Shown here piece by piece: positions 52,640 through 61,594 of a DNA stretch of 64,000 nt; position 1 is the first letter of the stretch; every line of letters starts with the position of its first letter. This DNA is from JASLQO01 sp002327525 (GTDB lineage Bacteria; Pseudomonadota; Gammaproteobacteria; Pseudomonadales; Azotimanducaceae), in assembly GCA_030744435.1 (NCBI GenBank), contig JASLQO010000020.1, positions 1-64,000 of the forward strand, read 5' to 3'. A program made the translations under genes and the position numbers. Under the pieces are notes generated by a model. The model was not told the origin of the DNA. It made no database searches and was given only the letters and a program-made list of their open reading frames with translations.

Positions 52640-52991
52640 CTAGCGCAGTAATTCCATCTCGTTCTGGTAGAGGTACTCGAGCGATTCGTCGCAAATCCGG
52701 TCCCACTGATGCTGAGGGAGGCACACGGCTTTTTTTCACGCGGGTACCTGTTGCCACCCGCTTGCACACGCGGATGTCGTGGATCTTCAAGTCGGTGCGG
52801 TAGGTGGCCGACAACTGAGGCGAACCCTGCGCGGCCGTGTTGGTGGCGCTACAACCGGCGAGGCAGGCCACAGCCAGCAGTACCGGAACCAGAGCAGCCC
52901 GTCGCAGCGTGGCAAATGATCTGGCCGTGAACTCGTATACGTGATGTATCCCGCCCCCTTGCAGCTCGCCTGCATCTTGGTGCTGACGCAA
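52640..52991 (-). pseudogene. frameshifted small lipoprotein B (paralogue of A)
   Basis: The signal peptide is AALVPVLLAVACLAGCSATN, followed by LKIHDIRVCKRVATGTRVKK. At a run of seven A (minus strand, near 52735) the frame shifts. The continuing frame reads VCLPQHQWDRICDESLEYLY and QNEMELLR with TAG at 52640. It shows the same cysteine and QxWDR pattern as lipoprotein A, so these are tandem paralogues, both broken. The homopolymer location leaves sequencing error possible for this one. No good start codon lies at the expected position. Confidence 0.6.
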
Positions 52992-53424
52992 CCTGATGTG
53001 AAGGCCGCGTTGAGATGCGGTGTATGTTGTCGGTCAATCACCAGGTGCCGTGAGTCCCCTGTGCTGCGAGAAAAGCCCTAGAGCGCTGCCCGGGCCATGG
53101 TTTGGTCCTTGCAGCCCTTGAGGTGATCCGGGAGATGCTGGTAGCGAGCGTATAGATCCATTGTCGCTGGCCAGAAATGCTGCACCGCAAGTGAGAATCT
53201 ACCCGCGTATCAGTTTTGGGGTCTGCGATAAGGAGGGGAAGAAAAAAGGCGTGTCAGTGGTTGGCACCGCTGAAAGCAACTCCGCTTCTGGGGGAAGGAC
53301 ACTTGAAAGGGAGGACTGCTTGAGTTGCGTGCACGCCTGTAACCTGATGTGGACCCATTATGTACAGTACAAAGCTGGTGTCAATGTTTTTTTTTAATTT
53401 TTGTACAGGTTTTGTTCAGGGTGG
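52992..53424. other. gene-free stretch with TGTACA motifs and a T-run
   Basis: No convincing gene. A 78-codon frame (53161-53397) has no family and odd composition. TGTACA at 53361-53366 overlaps AGTACA at 53366-53371, and a third TGTACA lies at 53402-53407. They resemble the half-sites upstream of the adjacent MerR gene. Between them is a run of nine T (53387-53395 region) followed by AATTTTT, which may be part of a terminator for a plus-strand transcript. It also contains the promoter region of lipoprotein B. Confidence 0.4.
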
Positions 53425-54363
53425 TCAGTTGGGTGTGGAAAGAAGTTGCTCGGCCTCGGCCAGCACTTCCAGCGCGAGTTCCAGTTGAGCACGAGCGTGA
53501 GTGGTATCGGTATGCACGCGTGCGTACAGCGGCCCTTGTTTGTGCATCTGCTGATCGTCGGCGTCGCTCGCCTCCCCCGCCGTCGGTGTCTGCGAGCAGC
53601 TCTCTGCGTAGTCGGCGAATGCGTTCAGCTGCGTGATCAGGTCCACCAGATGGGCGGGACATTGGGTGGGGTTCTCACTGCTGGCAGCGATGGCGATCAG
53701 TTCGTCGTCATCGAAGCGGCGGGGAGCGGTGCGTGCCGCTCGCAGTGGCAGTCCTGCCGAGGTCGCGCACGCATGTTCGATCTCCAGCCACTTCAGCGGC
53801 CATTTGAGCGTGGCAATGCCGGCTTCCTGAATCAGCCCAAGGTGCTGGTCGGTGGCGAACTGATAGAGGCAGATCAGTCGTGTGCTGCTGAAAAGCTGCC
53901 CAATCTGTTCCACTGCTGCGGAAACCAGCACGGGAAACTGGACGACCAGGATGTCCAGCTCATCGACGCCACTCTGGTCGTCGAGCAGATTTTCGACGTT
54001 CGCCCAGCGCGCACGTACATCGATACGCTTGATATCGCTCTGTTGACGCTCTAGAACCAGCAGGTTGGGTCCGGCGAGACCGACTCGTGCCGGCTGCGTG
54101 CCGGTGCGGCGTACGGATTGCAGGCGGTCGATGAGCTGTTCGTCACTCAGTTGCACAATGGACGAGATCGGGTGTCCCTGATCGATGAGCTGCCGAATGC
54201 GTTTCAGCCGTGCAACCTGATCCTTGCTGTAGAAACGCGTCTTACCCGCCCGATGGGCGGGTGCGAGACCGTAGCGGCGTTCCCAGGCGCGCAGGCGTTC
54301 CACCGCCACACCGGAGAGTTCGGCCGTCGTACCTATCCTGTACAGGTCTTCATTGAGATCCAT
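53425..54363 (-). CDS. MerR-family regulator related to CarH/LitR, lacking the cobalamin motif
   Basis: 312 residues. The MerR winged helix is YRIGTTAELSGVAVERLRAW and ERRYGLAPAHRAGKTRFYSK, followed by the HPISSIVQLSDEQLIDRL helix. The C-terminal half has the alternating Rossmann-like layout of a B12-binding domain (LDILVVQFPVLVSAAVEQIG), but the DxHxxG cobalamin-ligand motif is missing. It therefore resembles CarH/LitR light or B12 sensors in architecture yet may sense something else. The ATG at 54363 is chosen; the longer upstream frame crosses the presumed promoter. Confidence 0.88.
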   Translation of the reverse strand: MDLNEDLYRIGTTAELSGVAVERLRAWERRYGLAPAHRAGKTRFYSKDQVARLKRIRQLIDQGHPISSIVQLSDEQLIDRLQSVRRTGTQPARVGLAGPNLLVLERQQSDIKRIDVRARWANVENLLDDQSGVDELDILVVQFPVLVSAAVEQIGQLFSSTRLICLYQFATDQHLGLIQEAGIATLKWPLKWLEIEHACATSAGLPLRAARTAPRRFDDDELIAIAASSENPTQCPAHLVDLITQLNAFADYAESCSQTPTAGEASDADDQQMHKQGPLYARVHTDTTHARAQLELALEVLAEAEQLLSTPN

Positions 54364-54388
54364 GCGTAGCCTGACGGCATGTTGCCCA

Positions 54389-54414
54389 GTACAAATACTG
54401 TACAGGATTGTACG
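54389..54414 (-). promoter_or_regulatory. three TGTACA-like half-sites at 10-base spacing (probable MerR operator)
   Basis: AGTACA (54389-54394), TGTACA (54399-54404) and TGTACG (54409-54414) repeat exactly every ten bases, 26 to 51 bases before the MerR start codon. MerR proteins of the CarH type are known to bind tandem direct repeats of TnTACA-like sequence, so autoregulation is likely. No binding data exist for this protein. Confidence 0.6.
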
Positions 54415-54739
54415 CATTGGATCTGTCTTGTCCAGTTCGATACGCGTGACTTTGAACGGGCGCACAAGAGTCACAGAGGCGGTTTTGGTGTGAGAGAAAG
54501 CGGACTGCAACGGCGCCAAGGGCAGAAAAGAAGGCGTGGTGACAGCACATTGCGGCGCTGTCTTCGCGGCTAGGGAGGAAGGGGAGAGAGACACCGCGCC
54601 ACGCCGTTGCTCTTCCAGGGTGTATATACTGCACTGCACCACCGGAGAGATGTCACGCATTTTACCCATGTTTTGGGCCACGGCAAGAGTTTCTGTCGTT
54701 TATTTTGTTTCTGATTCGTTACGAGCCGTAACACTCACA

Positions 54740-54785
54740 TTGCGTTGCGCAAAATTCCCTATAATCGGTTTGTTGTGCAACGCAA
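54740..54785 (+). promoter_or_regulatory. inverted repeat around a TATAAT box before the acyl-CoA synthetase
   Basis: TTGCGTTGCGCAA at 54740-54752 and TTGTGCAACGCAA at 54773-54785 form a 13-base inverted repeat with one mismatch. The -10 box TATAAT (54760-54765) lies between the arms, and ACATTG, 17 bases upstream of it, is a weak -35. Binding to both arms would block the promoter of the acyl-CoA synthetase at 54849. Its repressor is probably a fatty-acid-responsive TetR/GntR-type factor not in the window. Confidence 0.55.
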
Positions 54786-54848
54786 TCAACGGTTCACACC
54801 GGCGCTCGATCGTTTTCTAATGGGCGCACATTCATACGGAGCCACCCC

Positions 54849-56393
54849 GTGCAGAACAATCTGGGACTGTTTCTAGCCAAAAGGGCATTTCTCACTCCCG
54901 ATAACGAGGCCTACGTAGACAGCGTGTCGGATCTGCGGCTGACCTTTGCCGAACTCAACGCGCGCAGCAACCAAATCGCCAATGCGTTGCTCGCGGACGA
55001 TGTCCAAAAGGGGGAGCGCGTTGGACTGCTGCTGATGAACAGCGCCGAATTCATGGAGGCCTACTTTGCGCTCGCCAAGGTCGGTGCAGTGGTGGTGCCG
55101 TTGAACTGGCGGCTGGTGGCCGATGAGCTCGAATTCATTCTGAAGGACAGCGGCACGCGCCGATTGATATTCGGCGATGAATTCGTCGATACGGTGGCGG
55201 AACTGCACGCGCGCGGAGACAAGACGGATATCCAACAGTGGCTCCAGGTGGCTGACGAGAGTGCATGCGCCCATTTTGCGGGTAGCTACCCGGGGTTCAG
55301 GGATGCGGCGCCGCCGGACGAGCCGGAGATGCTGGCGGCCGATGACGACATGCTCTACATCATGTACACGTCGGGCACGACAGGACTGCCCAAGGGCGTA
55401 GTGCACACGCACACCACCGCTATCTGGGCGATACTCACCATCGCGGCCAACACCTATTTTCGGGAGGGAGACCGCTATCTGGCAGCACTCCCCATGTTTC
55501 ATGTCGGTGCTCTTACACCACTTGCAGTCAACGTGTACCGGGGTGCGACCTCGATCGTCATGCGCACGTTCGACCCTGTGCGAGCCTGGGAACTGATCGA
55601 GCAGGAGCGTATCAGCACCGGTCTCGCGGTGCCGGCCATGCTCAGTTTCATGTTGCAGGTACCCGATTTTCAACGCTTCGACTACTCGACCTTGCGCTGG
55701 ATGATGACCGGAGCAGCTCCCGTACCGCCCGATTTGACTCGCGAGTATGCCGACCTCGGGGTAGAGATTCTGCAGGTCTACGGACTTACCGAGAGCTGTG
55801 GGCCGGCATGCCTGATGGATTCTGCCAATGCACTGCGCAAACCCAGCTCCACGGGCAAGGCTTTTTTTCACACGCTCGTGCGCGTGGTGGACGGCGAAGG
55901 CAACGATTGTGCTCCCGGTGAGGCCGGGGAGGTACTGGTCAAGGGCGCGCACGTCATGCGGGAATACTGGAATCGCCCGGAGGCGACGGCGGAAACCCTC
56001 ATTGACGGATGGTTGCACACGGGTGACGTAGCGGTGGTGGATGACGAGGGATTCATCAGTATTCAGGACCGAATCAAGGACATGATCATCTCGGGGGGTG
56101 AAAACGTATACCCGGCCGAGATTGAGGCCGTGCTCATGAGTCATCCGGACATCACAGAAGCCGCGGTCATCGGTCGTGAGAGTGCGCGCTGGGGGGAGAG
56201 TCCATTCGCCATTGTGGTGCGCTCGGACACGAGCCTCACCGAATACCAGGTGGCGGATTTTTGCCGTGAAAAGCTGGCCGGTTACAAGCAACCGCAAGGC
56301 GTGGCATTCATAGAAGAGATACCGCGCAACCCGAGTGGCAAGATTCTCAAACGGGTATTGCGGGAGCAGTTTCCCGGGCCTGCGGATCAGTAG
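54849..56393 (+). CDS. AMP-forming acyl-CoA synthetase
   Basis: 514 residues of the ANL superfamily. The phosphate loop is YIMYTSGTTGLPKGVVHTHT, the A5 motif QVYGLTESCGPA and the hinge lysine DRIKDMIISGGENVYPAEIE. The C-terminal Lys is in NPSGKILKRVLREQF. It activates a fatty or aromatic acid to its CoA thioester. The start is GTG at 54849, with CGGAG upstream. The nearby inverted repeat suggests dedicated regulation. It is convergent with dgkA. Confidence 0.92.
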   Translation: MQNNLGLFLAKRAFLTPDNEAYVDSVSDLRLTFAELNARSNQIANALLADDVQKGERVGLLLMNSAEFMEAYFALAKVGAVVVPLNWRLVADELEFILKDSGTRRLIFGDEFVDTVAELHARGDKTDIQQWLQVADESACAHFAGSYPGFRDAAPPDEPEMLAADDDMLYIMYTSGTTGLPKGVVHTHTTAIWAILTIAANTYFREGDRYLAALPMFHVGALTPLAVNVYRGATSIVMRTFDPVRAWELIEQERISTGLAVPAMLSFMLQVPDFQRFDYSTLRWMMTGAAPVPPDLTREYADLGVEILQVYGLTESCGPACLMDSANALRKPSSTGKAFFHTLVRVVDGEGNDCAPGEAGEVLVKGAHVMREYWNRPEATAETLIDGWLHTGDVAVVDDEGFISIQDRIKDMIISGGENVYPAEIEAVLMSHPDITEAAVIGRESARWGESPFAIVVRSDTSLTEYQVADFCREKLAGYKQPQGVAFIEEIPRNPSGKILKRVLREQFPGPADQ

Positions 56394-56396
56394 CGC

Positions 56397-56765
56397 TCAG
56401 GCAAGCCGCTGCCAGGCGATCATTCCCCAGGTGATGATCACGAGCAGTAACGCTATGGCCACGGCGGCAGAACCCATATCCTTGGCGCGGCCGGCCAGAT
56501 CGTGGTGTTCCTCCCCGGCGCGATCGACCACTGCCTCCACCGCGGAATTGAGGAGTTCCGTGACCAGCACCAGTGCGCACACACCGATCAGCAGCACCAC
56601 CTCCACGGTGCTGCGTCCCAGCCAGAACGCGAGGGGTGTGAGGATCAGTGCAATCGTACATTCCTGGCGGAACGCGGACTCGTGCATCCAGGCGGCGCGC
56701 AGTCCTTTCACAGAGTACTGCGTGGCCTTGAACAAGCGAGTGAAACCAGTGTGCCCGGGTTTCAT
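56397..56765 (-). CDS. dgkA: diacylglycerol kinase (DgkA type)
   Basis: 122 residues, three transmembrane helices. The active-site glutamates lie in WMHESAFRQECTIALILTPL and ELLNSAVEAVVDRAGEEHHD. It is an integral-membrane homotrimer that phosphorylates diacylglycerol released by osmoregulated periplasmic glucan or lipid A modification. The ATG at 56765 fits the family start (KPGHTGFTRLFKATQYS). The stop is three bases from the convergent acyl-CoA synthetase stop. The CDF gene follows upstream on the same strand, four bases away. Confidence 0.93.
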   Translation of the reverse strand: MKPGHTGFTRLFKATQYSVKGLRAAWMHESAFRQECTIALILTPLAFWLGRSTVEVVLLIGVCALVLVTELLNSAVEAVVDRAGEEHHDLAGRAKDMGSAAVAIALLLVIITWGMIAWQRLA

Positions 56766-56769
56766 GTGT

Positions 56770-57639
56770 CTACTGATGATCCGGGCAGGGACCACTCTCG
56801 ACCTGAATGGTGGAGTGGTCGATCCCGAAGCGGCCTAGCAGTACACGCTTGAGTTCGGCAACCACCGCGTGGGTATCGAGACGCTCGTCGATGTTGGCGT
56901 GTAGCGTGAGTAGAGGTTTCTCGGCTGTCAGTGCCCAGGCATGAACATGGTGCACACCGGTCACGCCGGGCACCTCGGTGGACAGCGTGTGGGTGATCTC
57001 GTCGAGATCGAGCCCGGTCGGAACACCCTCCAGCAGAATATGAGTGGATTCGCGCAGCACCCGCCACGCGCCGCGTCCTAGAATCACTGCGATGACCAGT
57101 GCGAGCAGTGCATCCACCTGTGTCCAGCCCCAGAAATAGACCACCACCGCGGCGATGATCGCTGCCGCAGAACCGAGCAGATCACCCAACACGTGAAGTG
57201 CTGCTGCTCTAACATTGGCGCTGTGTCGGCCATGCAGCCAGCGGAAGACTATCAGGTTGATGACGAAGCCGGTGGCGGCGACGCTCAGCGCCGGCAGAGG
57301 CAGCATGGTTTCAGGTGTGTGGATGCGTGTGATCGCCTCGATGAGAATCCAAACCACCAGCAATAACAGGGTGAGACCGTTGACGAACGCGGCGAGCACC
57401 TGCCAGCGGTGATAGCCATAGGACAACGTGCCATCGATCTCGCGGCGTGACAGACGCATCGCGTACCAGGCGAGCCCCAGCGCGGTTGCATCCAGAAACA
57501 TGTGTCCGGCGTCGGCCAGCAGTGTGAGGGAGTTGGCGACGATTCCGCCCGCGACTTCGATCAGCGCAAAACCCGTGATCACAAAGAACGCGCGCTTCAG
57601 GACAGCCTCGTTGTGATCATCGGCGTGGAGGTGGGACAT
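56770..57639 (-). CDS. CDF-family zinc/cation efflux protein
   Basis: 289 residues with six membrane helices. The metal site is formed by NSLTLLADAGHMFLDATALG and LHVLGDLLGSAAAII, a His/Asp tetrahedral pattern of the zinc CDF (ZitB/CzcD-like) group. The histidine-containing N-terminus is HLHADDHNE and the C-terminal cytoplasmic metal-binding domain has GVHHVHAWALTAEKPLLTLH. It exports Zn2+ (and perhaps other divalent cations) against proton. It starts at the ATG at 57639. Confidence 0.92.
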   Translation of the reverse strand: MSHLHADDHNEAVLKRAFFVITGFALIEVAGGIVANSLTLLADAGHMFLDATALGLAWYAMRLSRREIDGTLSYGYHRWQVLAAFVNGLTLLLLVVWILIEAITRIHTPETMLPLPALSVAATGFVINLIVFRWLHGRHSANVRAAALHVLGDLLGSAAAIIAAVVVYFWGWTQVDALLALVIAVILGRGAWRVLRESTHILLEGVPTGLDLDEITHTLSTEVPGVTGVHHVHAWALTAEKPLLTLHANIDERLDTHAVVAELKRVLLGRFGIDHSTIQVESGPCPDHQ

Positions 57640-57714
57640 CGGCGCAAGGTACCACAATTTTTCTGTGGCGCACGCCAGAGGGATATCCCGATCCCGGCGC
57701 GAACGAAGGGCCTG

Positions 57715-58350
57715 TCAGCCTGGCAGTCTGCCTGTGTCGGGTGATGTCGAACGTTCCGACACGATGGTGGTCAGTGTCACGATTCGTCGCATCACCAACG
57801 GTTGCAGGCGCTCGGCGGTGCCCGAGTTGCTGGTGAGAAAACTCTGGTAGGCATGCAGCGCCTGTTCGGGATTCCCGAGACGCTGGTAGCTGTAGGCGAT
57901 GTTGAGATTGGCCGGCGCATGGGTAGTGGCTTCCAAAGACACGAACCCCAAGTTGACCAGAATCTCACGCAGCCGGTTACTGGTACGTTTCTGCTCCCTC
58001 AGCGCCAGGTCGAGCTGACGTTCATCGAGCAGCCCCGCCTCGATAGGTCGTTCGTCGAGGTGCTTGTGCGGGCGTTTGTCATGAACGTCGAGCGCCGGTT
58101 GGCGTAGTGTCGCACCCGGTGCCACGGTATTTTTGCCGTGGCGAGGCAGAACAGCAGTATGGAGGAGTGGTTGCCGTTGTAGCGCTTGACCTGGCCACCT
58201 TTCTTCCAACCCTTCGAGCCGGAATCGATGCCCCTATCCTGGTCCATCATGTGGCTGACCTTCTTGGCGATGGTGTTATCTATCCCATCGAGCCGGTAGA
58301 TCACGAACTTACCGTCCTGGGAACCATTGCCGCGCGGAACGATGGACGTG
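57715..58350 (-). pseudogene. decayed protein with GspE-N-like and TPR segments
   Basis: Several frames retain protein-like pieces. From about 58350: YRLDGIDNTIAKKVSHMMDQ and GGQVKRYNGNHSSILLFCLA, which resemble a type IV pilin-like globular end. From about 58060: LLDERQLDLALREQKRTSNR with LREILVNLGFVSLEATTH, resembling the N-terminal domain of GspE/PilB-type ATPases. Then a TPR-like NLNIAYSYQRLGNPEQALHA with YQSFLTSN. The pieces are separated by frame changes. The most likely reading is debris of type IV pilus or MSHA-type genes; I am not certain they were one gene. Confidence 0.4.
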
Positions 58351-58438
58351 TTATCTCAGGCAGGAACTGAAAAGACCGCCAATGAGATCGCATGCGGCGG
58401 TGTTGTCGATGGCGGTTGGTTGGGCAAGGAGGGAACGA

Positions 58439-59350
58439 TCAGCCGCGCAGCACTTGCGCGATTCGGGCGACAGCCTCGATTCCGATAGTCTCATTCTCTG
58501 CGACGGGCATGATGTTGAACACGCGGCAGCCAGCATCCCGATACGCAAGCAGGGCGTCGGCCACCTCGTCCACGGAACCCCATGGGCTGAACTTCTCGAA
58601 ACGCTCGTACGGGATCTGGTAGAACTCCCGCATCCCTTTAGCAAGGCGTGCGCGGGCATGTGCTCGGTCGTTGTCCACACCCACCCACACCTGAATGCTG
58701 TGGGCCTCGGTGGTTCGGCCGTGTGCCTGTGCCATGCGGTTCACTTCGTCCACTGAACGCCGGTATCGCTCGGGTGTCGACCAGATGCCGAGCCAGCCAT
58801 CACCATGGCGCGCCGCGCGGCGCAGGGACGCGTCGGCGCGTCCTCCGACCAGGATCGGAATCGGCAGCTTCGGGGCTGGTTTGATCCAGGCCCTTTCGAA
58901 CTGAAAGAACTCGCCTTCGAAGTCCAGCGGTTCGCCGGTCAGGAGTTCGCGCACGATGTACAGGCACTCATCGGTGCGGCGGCCACGCGTGGCGGGATCG
59001 ATACCACACATGGCGATTTCGTTACGGTCCTCGCCGCCGACGCCGATCCCGAGCATCAGCTGGCCAGCGGAGGATTCGGCCAGTGTGGAAAGTTGGCGTG
59101 CGGTGACTATGGGATGGCGTAAAGCGAGCAGGTACACACCCACGCAGACCTTGAGGTCGGGGTGGAGTGCGGTGAGTGTGGCGGCGTTGATGAGCCCATC
59201 CATGCCGGTGCCGACATGGAAGCTGACGTGATCAGCGATGAACACGTGATCAATACCTGCTTCGACGATGTGTGAAACCGTCCTCGCGCGTTGGTCGAAG
59301 GGCGAATTGAGCAGGGCGGGTGAGGCCAGTGTGCCGACGAGTACATCCAT
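58439..59350 (-). CDS. LLM-class F420-dependent-like oxidoreductase
   Basis: 303 residues. TIM barrel with SHIVEAGIDHVFIADHVSFH, the phosphate-binding stretch GQLMLGIGVGGEDRNEIAMC, and PILVGGRADASLRRAARHGD at the late strands. It is shorter than the 388-1410 protein and belongs to a different subgroup. It probably uses F420 or FMN and acts on a CoA-linked or xenobiotic substrate. The ATG at 59350 is chosen because MDVLVGTLAS is the expected first strand. Confidence 0.87.
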   Translation of the reverse strand: MDVLVGTLASPALLNSPFDQRARTVSHIVEAGIDHVFIADHVSFHVGTGMDGLINAATLTALHPDLKVCVGVYLLALRHPIVTARQLSTLAESSAGQLMLGIGVGGEDRNEIAMCGIDPATRGRRTDECLYIVRELLTGEPLDFEGEFFQFERAWIKPAPKLPIPILVGGRADASLRRAARHGDGWLGIWSTPERYRRSVDEVNRMAQAHGRTTEAHSIQVWVGVDNDRAHARARLAKGMREFYQIPYERFEKFSPWGSVDEVADALLAYRDAGCRVFNIMPVAENETIGIEAVARIAQVLRG

Positions 59351-59404
59351 TGGTTTAGCGCACCGGTCAACTGCCGGCTGCAAACTCCGTGAAAAAAGAA
59401 ATGA

Positions 59405-60270
59405 TTATTGCCAATTGCCGCTCTGTAGGAAACCGGGTATTAGCCCGGGATCAATGCGCACGAAGTTGCCCAGTTCTCCGTGCATGTACAGTGCATTTCG
59501 GTGTTCGCTAAACTGGATGGTCGCAGCCGGATCGCGCTCGCGGCAAAAGTGCCGGTCGCCGAGCGCGGTCAGGATCGGCCTATGCTCGCGAAGCTCGAAG
59601 CTCGAAGCTCAGGCCTCCGGAGACGACGGAGACGTGTGCCCGTGCGAGCTTCCCGGATTACCAGCGTTGTAGCGTAGCGCGAGTCGAGGTGGGGTAGTAC
59701 GTGCTGGCGTAGTAGGCGAGGCGGTCGTATACGCCATCGGATTGGACGAGTAACTCAATATCTCGTGTCGGCGCGTGGCATGCCCTAAGGTTGCAGTACC
59801 CGGGTGCGCAGGTATTCGGCGAAAGGCCTCCCGCTGACTTTCTCGATGACGAGGCTTGTGAGTGCCGGAGTGAGGTTTGAGTAGCTGTGCTGGAGTCCGG
59901 GTGGCCAGCGGGTCGTTCACCAGGACGGATCGAGGTGCGTTGCTCGTGACAGCGGCATCGGAGCGTCGACCGACCACGCCTGCGGTCCGAGGTCGGTGAA
60001 GCCCGCGGACAGTTTCGCCAGGTGGATCAGCAGCACGGGATCCGTCTCCCGCCAACGGTTGATGTGCGGGATTTCCGGCAGGATGGAGGGAACCCGGGTA
60101 TGCCGGTCGAGGTGGTCTTCTCGCACCAGTTCACCGAGAGCGAGCGCGGTGAACGTCTTAGTGATGGAACCCCAGCGCATGGGTGTATCGAGGCTCTCGG
60201 TGCCGTAACCGGCCTCCTACCAGCCGCCCCTGGTCCATCAGTATTAGGGACATGGCGGGATCAGCGGATG
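59405..60270 (-). pseudogene. decayed beta-lactamase-family serine hydrolase
   Basis: N-terminal coding appears in MRWGSITKTFTALALGELVR (with the S-x-x-K nucleophile motif SITK). It continues INRWRETDPVLLIHLAKLSA, a second part SYSNLTPALTSLVIEKVSGR ending LQP-TAG-GM (stop at 59785-59787, normally Leu), and a C-terminal part LTALGDRHFCRERDPAATIQ with GELGNFVRIDPGLIPGFLQS. At least three frameshifts and one nonsense codon are needed to join them. Only the C-terminal stop at 59405 looks natural. Related to the intact serine hydrolase at 17513-18676. Confidence 0.65.
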
Positions 60271-60271
60271 T

Positions 60272-60709
60272 TCAGAACAGGCTTTCGTTACGGAAAGCCA
60301 GGTGGAGTTTGCGGCGGGCGAAACGCCAGCCCTCAAGTGTTCGTGCGAAGCGGTCTTCATAGTGACCGACGGCGGCCGGCCGATCGAAGGCGACAGGCCC
60401 GTGTTCGAGACTCTCGGGACCGATGTGACGGTACAGCGTCAGGTAGGAGATACCCCTTGCGCTGTCGCGGTCCATTACCTGTGTGTATATGTTGGTCAGC
60501 ACATGGCGTGAGCGAAGTTCATCCGGACGTTTGTTCATCGCCGCGCGAATCGTATCGGCCCCGATCATTTCACGGCCAGTATCGAGGATGCCATCTGCCG
60601 TGAAGAGATCTGCGAACGTGTCGTAGTCACGAAAGTCCACGGAACGCGCATAAGCATAGGATAGCTGTTCGCACTTGCGTTCGATCTCGATGAGCTCAGC
60701 GAGACTCAT
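60272..60709 (-). CDS. NTF2/SnoaL-like small protein
   Basis: 145 residues from MSLAELIEIERKCEQLSYAY, typical of the NTF2-like fold with SVDFRDYDTFADLFTADGIL. The fold binds hydrophobic substrates; members include ketosteroid isomerases and hydratases. Catalytic residues cannot be assigned. A longer start at 60766 adds 19 residues without homology and lacks a ribosome site. It is divergent from the crotonase. Confidence 0.82.
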   Translation of the reverse strand: MSLAELIEIERKCEQLSYAYARSVDFRDYDTFADLFTADGILDTGREMIGADTIRAAMNKRPDELRSRHVLTNIYTQVMDRDSARGISYLTLYRHIGPESLEHGPVAFDRPAAVGHYEDRFARTLEGWRFARRKLHLAFRNESLF

Positions 60710-60787
60710 AGCGCTCAATTCATACCTCCTCAGGTCCTCTGCCGGTTCGATGGTAGTATCGGGCATCGACTCATTACGGGAAAGCTC

Positions 60788-61570
60788 ATGGAACGCATGT
60801 CACTGGACTTCGACGGTAACGTCGCAATTCTCAAATTCAATCATCCCGAAGTGCTGAACGCGGTGGGAGCCCAGATGCTGCTCGACTTCGCAGATGCGCT
60901 GATTGAAATTCAGGATCCGAAACACGGTGTGCGATGTCTGCTGCTCACCGGTGAGGGACGCTCGTTCAGCGCCGGTGCCAATCTTCAGGACAGCGGCGGG
61001 GGTGAGCGCCGGGGTGATTCAGGGTCCGGCCTTCGTTCGAGCTATCACCCGATCCTTCTGACCCTCAAAAACCTGGACATGACGCTGGTGACGGCTGTCA
61101 ATGGCGCTGCGGCGGGAGTGGGCATGAGCTTTGCCATGATGGGTGATCTGGTATGTGCCTCGCGCCAGTCTTTTTTTCTGCAGGCCTTCGCGCGCATCGG
61201 GCTGGTTCCGGATGGCGGGTCGACTTTCATGCTGCCCCGGCTGGTCGGCTGGGGCCGGGCGGTGGAACTGTCCATGTTGGCCGAGCGGCTGCCCGCAGAA
61301 AAAGCGCACGAGTGGGGCATTGTCAACAGATTGTACGAGGACAACGACGCGCTGATGGATGGCGCACTCTCCCTTGCCCGGCACCTGGCCAATGGACCGA
61401 AGTCGCTGTCCATGATCCGCCAGGTGTACTGGCAGAGCTGGCATAATTCATTCGAACAGCAACTGGAACTCGAGGCATTGACCCAGGCCAGGGCCGGTGC
61501 CTCTCACGACTTCAAGGAAGGGGTGGCCGCTTTTCTCGAAAAGCGCGACGCTCAGTTCAAAGGTCGCTAA
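60788..61570 (+). CDS. enoyl-CoA hydratase/isomerase family protein
   Basis: 260 residues. NHPEVLNAVGAQMLLDFADA, the oxyanion loop GEGRSFSAGANLQD, and NGAAAGVGMSFAMMGDLVCA. The catalytic position is Asp (GLVPDGGSTF) rather than Glu, as in PaaG-type 1,2-enoyl isomerases. The acid/base pattern suggests isomerisation more than hydration. A glycine-rich loop (SGGGERRGDSGSG) sits near the substrate entrance. Start ATG at 60788. Confidence 0.9.
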   Translation: MERMSLDFDGNVAILKFNHPEVLNAVGAQMLLDFADALIEIQDPKHGVRCLLLTGEGRSFSAGANLQDSGGGERRGDSGSGLRSSYHPILLTLKNLDMTLVTAVNGAAAGVGMSFAMMGDLVCASRQSFFLQAFARIGLVPDGGSTFMLPRLVGWGRAVELSMLAERLPAEKAHEWGIVNRLYEDNDALMDGALSLARHLANGPKSLSMIRQVYWQSWHNSFEQQLELEALTQARAGASHDFKEGVAAFLEKRDAQFKGR

Positions 61571-61594
61571 CAGCCGGCTTGAATATCGACCGGC

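Noticed and set aside
53161..53397. A 78-codon frame with two cysteines upstream of the MerR gene end.
   Set aside because: No family, no ribosome site, and it overlaps the T-run and TGTACA motifs.
59586..59610. Three copies of a seven-base GAAGCTC-like unit.
   Set aside because: Too short and without spacers to be a CRISPR array; ordinary slippage within a decayed gene.
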